NCBI RefSeq assembly: GCF_024662015.1
Contig: NZ_CP102480.1
Coordinates: forward strand, 3,838,501-3,902,500
Origin: Nisaea acidiphila
Lineage (GTDB): Bacteria; Pseudomonadota; Alphaproteobacteria; Thalassobaculales; Thalassobaculaceae
Length of the DNA: 64,000 nucleotides
Reading direction: 5' to 3'
This document shows positions 61,125 through 64,000 of the stretch, piece by piece. Position numbers and translations under genes: made by a program. Numbering within the stretch: the first letter of the stretch is position 1; every line of letters begins with the position of its first letter. The notes beneath the pieces are model-generated. The model was given only the letters and a program-made list of their open reading frames with translations, was not told the origin of the DNA and made no database searches.

Positions 61125-63164
61125 TCAGATCTTTTTGAATTTCTCCAGGAAAGCGTCGATTGCTTCGGTTACCTTCTCTTCGGCCTCATCGACATTTCGC
61201 ATCTGTTCCATCACGTCTCTGGCAGCCGCCGCCGCGTCTGCCGACGCTGATTCAACGCCTCCGATATTTTGGTCGACGGCCGATACGCGCTGAGCGGTAT
61301 CGGACATGCTTCCGGTAATCCCCGACGTTACGGCCCCTTGTTCTTCGGCGGCGGTCGACATTGCCGTTGCCTGGTCACGGACAAGCGCGATTGCCTCTGT
61401 GATCCCGCGAATGGCGGAAACATTGTCCTGCACGGCCTTGGTGACGCTGTCGACTTCTATCCCGATTTCCTCGGTGGAACTGGTCGTCTGGGCCGCGAGC
61501 TTTCTGACCTCTTCGGCGACAACGGCAAATCCGCGTCCGGCTTCCCCGGCCCGTGCTGCTTCGATGGAGGCGTTCAGGGCGAGCAGGTTCGTCTTGTTGG
61601 CGATTTCTCTAATAAGCGTCACCACACCGGTGATGCGTTTGGCGGCGGTTTCCAGGTGCTGAAGCGAAGACGTCGCCACATCGGCCCTTTCGGACGTATC
61701 GTCCGTGAGGCTGGAGGTCTTGGTGACGCCTTTGACGATCTCCTGAATCGAGGACGCCATCTGATCCATCGCGGCAGCGACATCGGAGACGTTCTGAGCG
61801 GCGGCAACCGAGTTTTCTTTGACGACAGAGCCCTGTCGGCTTGTTTCTTCCGCCGCCACGACCATCGATTCCGCTGCGCGCTTGGACCGTCCCGACGCTC
61901 CATGCAGGCCATTCATCGCGCCGACGACGATCTCTCGAAAATCCCTGCCGAGTGCCTGAACCGGGCGTAGCAGGAGAACGCCCAGTCCGTAGCCGCAGAC
62001 CAGGATAATCAGGCCGAACCCGCCAAGAGTGACAAGGGCGCTCTGGATCGAGGCATTGGCATCCGCCATCGCTTCTTCTTCAGAGACGGAGAGGATGATT
62101 TTCCAGTCGAGTCCGGGAAGGCTGACCTGCTCGAACCCGGCGATGACAGGAACGCCGATGTGATCTTTCGCGGCGAGCAGACCGTCCGTGCTGCCGAGGG
62201 CCTGCGTTACGACGTCGCTGGACACAGTGGAACCGATGGCGAGATCCCCGGCGTTTTCCGGGACTGACCGCAATTGACCGGTTGACCCGATGAGGATGGT
62301 TTCGGCCGTGTCGAAGCCGGCAACCTCCTTGTTCACGATCGCGTTTATGCGGTCGACAGGCATCTGGAAGGCAATGATGCCGATCAATTTGCCCTTGTCC
62401 TTAAGAGGCGCCAGCAGGAAAGAGGCATCCTGATTGTATGAGGGCTCGTAGGGCTCGAAATCGACAAAGACAAGGTCGTCCGACTGATCTTGAATAATCT
62501 TTTGAACAGCCTGTCCAAACGCCGAGGAGCTGTAAGGACCGTCGACGAAGGATGTACCGTAATCGAGCTCTTTGAAGACGGAGTAGACGATACGGCCTTT
62601 CTTGGGCTCGAACAGAAAGATGTCGTAGAATTCGAACTCTTCCAGATATGCTTTGAAATACGGGTGATAGGCCGCATGGAGACTTGAGTATCGACTCGTA
62701 TCGCCAGCGGTCATGAGGAGATGTTTCTCCCCGATTTTCTCGGGATTTCCTGAAATATAAAGGTGTTGTAGCTTCTCCGAAACCGGGTCGATCTTCATCC
62801 ACCGGTCCAGATCGGCCGGCGTTGCCCCGGTCGTGTTTTCCTGTTGATAGAGATAACGCTGCTTCAGTTTCCCGGGTCGCACGGTCACGTCCTGGGATGA
62901 ATCGAGTTCGTCAACAGCGGCCGTGAAAGCCTGCGTCGCATCCGTGACCACCGGGTTGATCGCGAGCGTGCGGGCAATGCTGAGAAGAGTTCCGAAGTAG
63001 GTTTCGACCATCTCTTTCTTGAGGCCGACAACCGAGACGATTTCCGCGCGAGCCGCATCTTCAGCCATGGTGTACATGCGGGAGATATCGAACACGGAGC
63101 TTACGGTCATGGGCAGGATGCCTGCCGCCAGCAACGCACCCATGATCTTGTGTTTGAACTTCAT
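61125..63164 (-). CDS. Methyl-accepting chemotaxis protein with double-Cache sensor
   Basis: A 679-residue receptor. A first membrane helix (residues ~7-25), a large periplasmic region of about 340 residues that fits a dCache domain ([37 protein letters not shown]), a second membrane helix ([24 protein letters not shown]), a short linker rather than an obvious full HAMP domain, and the signalling hairpin with tip [20 protein letters not shown]. There is no CheR-binding pentapeptide at the C-terminus. It converges on hyuB across 317 bp; sensing a compound used by the neighbouring regulon is possible but speculative. Confidence 0.93.
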   Translation of the reverse strand: MKFKHKIMGALLAAGILPMTVSSVFDISRMYTMAEDAARAEIVSVVGLKKEMVETYFGTLLSIARTLAINPVVTDATQAFTAAVDELDSSQDVTVRPGKLKQRYLYQQENTTGATPADLDRWMKIDPVSEKLQHLYISGNPEKIGEKHLLMTAGDTSRYSSLHAAYHPYFKAYLEEFEFYDIFLFEPKKGRIVYSVFKELDYGTSFVDGPYSSSAFGQAVQKIIQDQSDDLVFVDFEPYEPSYNQDASFLLAPLKDKGKLIGIIAFQMPVDRINAIVNKEVAGFDTAETILIGSTGQLRSVPENAGDLAIGSTVSSDVVTQALGSTDGLLAAKDHIGVPVIAGFEQVSLPGLDWKIILSVSEEEAMADANASIQSALVTLGGFGLIILVCGYGLGVLLLRPVQALGRDFREIVVGAMNGLHGASGRSKRAAESMVVAAEETSRQGSVVKENSVAAAQNVSDVAAAMDQMASSIQEIVKGVTKTSSLTDDTSERADVATSSLQHLETAAKRITGVVTLIREIANKTNLLALNASIEAARAGEAGRGFAVVAEEVRKLAAQTTSSTEEIGIEVDSVTKAVQDNVSAIRGITEAIALVRDQATAMSTAAEEQGAVTSGITGSMSDTAQRVSAVDQNIGGVESASADAAAAARDVMEQMRNVDEAEEKVTEAIDAFLEKFKKI

Positions 63165-63400
63165 CGCCGATGAACCGCGTCAAAAATTTCCAAGCGTATC
63201 GACGTAGCAGATTTCGAGGTGGCGTTCACACGATATGTCGGCGCCCCTGAATTCCGTAAACCCGTCCGCGGTGGATGTGGAAGTCGGGCTCGATTTCGGC
63301 ACGCAAAGTCGCCCCGGAAAAGCTTTCGGTGGCTTTTGCGAGGGCAGTTGGGCGATGCTCCGTTAGTGACTGTTTTTGTTCCCAATCAACTGATTATCCA

Positions 63401-63769
63401 ATGACCAATCTAGTGCCCCTCACACTCTCTCCGACTTTCGCGCCGAACGAAAGCAACCCGCTGCCCGAGCGCCGCGTGGAGGGCAATCCCGTCTTCCGGA
63501 CCTGGGAGCTCGACTCCGCGCTCGCCGAATCCGGCAAATGGGGCTCGGTCCGTACCGGGATCTGGGAGGCGACGCCGGGGACTTAACGCGCGATCAAGGG
63601 CGAAAATTTCGAGTTTTGCTATATTCTTTCCGGACGCCTGCGCCTGACCGAAGACGGCGGCGAGATCCGGGAATACGCCGCCGGAGACAGCTTCATCATG
63701 AAGCCCGGTTTCTGCGGCAACTGGCAGACTCTGGAGACGGTTCGAAAGATCTGGGTCGTCGCGAGCTGA
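63401..63769 (+). pseudogene. Cupin (Cupin_3/DUF861-like) gene interrupted by one in-frame stop
   Basis: From ATG 63401 the frame encodes VRTGIWEATPGT, meets TAA at 63584-63586 (codon 62), then continues in the same frame with RAIKGENFEFCYILSGRLRL, GGEIREYAAGDSFIMKPGF and ETVRKIWVVAS to a TGA at 63767. Both parts together make one 122-codon cupin of normal size, so a single base change is the simplest explanation; TAC (Tyr) to TAA is one route. Either a recent nonsense mutation or a sequencing error is possible. No readthrough context or tRNA suppressor evidence is visible. Confidence 0.82.
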
Positions 63770-63974
63770 GCCGGCTGGCGTCTTGGTGGTGTGGCTGCCC
63801 GTAAGCAGCCACGGCGAATTCTTCTGCGTCATTGGCTGGAACTGCCGCCACCGCATCGTCGGCCCACTAAGCGATGTGGCGGAAAAACGGCAACAGGATG
63901 CGCAGGTATCTGGGCTTGATGCGAGTTGAAGGGATTGTCTCGTACTTGCCGCTTGAATAGTCGATTTCGGAGAA

Positions 63975-64000
63975 TGGCTGGGGGACCTGGATTCGAACCA
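63975..64000 (-). tRNA. 3' part of a tRNA, probably tRNA-Gln (cut by window edge)
   Basis: Read on the minus strand the last 26 bases give TGGTTCGAATCC (T arm and loop), CAGG, an acceptor strand TCCCCCA, discriminator G, and an encoded CCA ending at 63975. A T-A first pair and a G discriminator fit tRNA-Gln. The anticodon lies outside the window, so identity is tentative. Confidence 0.82.

Noticed and set aside
1-64000. CRISPR arrays, rRNA genes, prophage or intact insertion sequences
   Set aside because: I saw no regularly spaced repeats, rRNA segments, integrases, transposases or phage structural genes.

Overview
The window looks like a chromosomal segment of a free-living, high-GC alphaproteobacterium, probably marine. 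The reasons are the strong G/C third-position bias, a complete Na+-translocating NADH:quinone oxidoreductase, an ammonium transporter fused to a histidine kinase, taurine transamination, and two TonB-dependent ferric-siderophore systems. A marine Rhodospirillales-like host is my best guess, at low confidence. I see no phage, intact insertion sequence, rRNA or CRISPR array.

Layout. 1-3142 (minus): a GST, a ThDP enzyme and a truncated GntR/FCD regulator form one small catabolic unit. 3411-11075: mixed housekeeping genes (Pit phosphate transporter, Nudix hydrolase, DEAD-box helicase) and small-molecule metabolism (taurine:pyruvate aminotransferase, cupin, RidA, amidohydrolase). 11088-15011: Amt-histidine kinase fusion, SAM methyltransferase, IclR regulator. 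15301-31740: an iron block with three Fur-like boxes, two receptors, one FecBCD-type and one FhuBCD-type ABC importer, a cytoplasmic siderophore esterase, a FecI/FecR signalling pair, and a flavin monooxygenase of the NtaA type. 31887-39197: nqrABCDEF with divergent apbE and nqrM, the maturation factors for its FMN and iron cofactors. 39240-42119: a small membrane protein, a CBS protein, a beta-hydroxyacid dehydrogenase and a PdxA-family enzyme.

42259-60807 is the most interesting part. A NicR/BpsR-like MarR regulator sits among four transcription units that each carry a TTTGTATACAA-like palindrome just upstream: (i) a ferredoxin-NADP reductase; (ii) a molybdenum hydroxylase (FAD subunit plus fused FeS/Mo subunit), a 6-hydroxynicotinate reductase-like protein, a UPF0280 protein and a DUF1185 protein; (iii) a five-gene Liv-type ABC importer; (iv) hyuAB. 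I read this as a reductive N-heterocycle catabolic regulon, most likely for nicotinate: import, hydroxylation to 6-hydroxynicotinate, ferredoxin-dependent ring reduction, then ATP-dependent lactam opening by HyuAB. HyuAB would replace the enamidase of the clostridial route. Two families without a clear function (UPF0280, DUF1185) are translationally coupled into it, and a membrane protein and an odd copper-chaperone-like protein lie inside the cluster.

The right end has a chemotaxis receptor, a cupin gene broken by one in-frame stop codon, and the 3' end of a tRNA (probably Gln) cut by the window edge.
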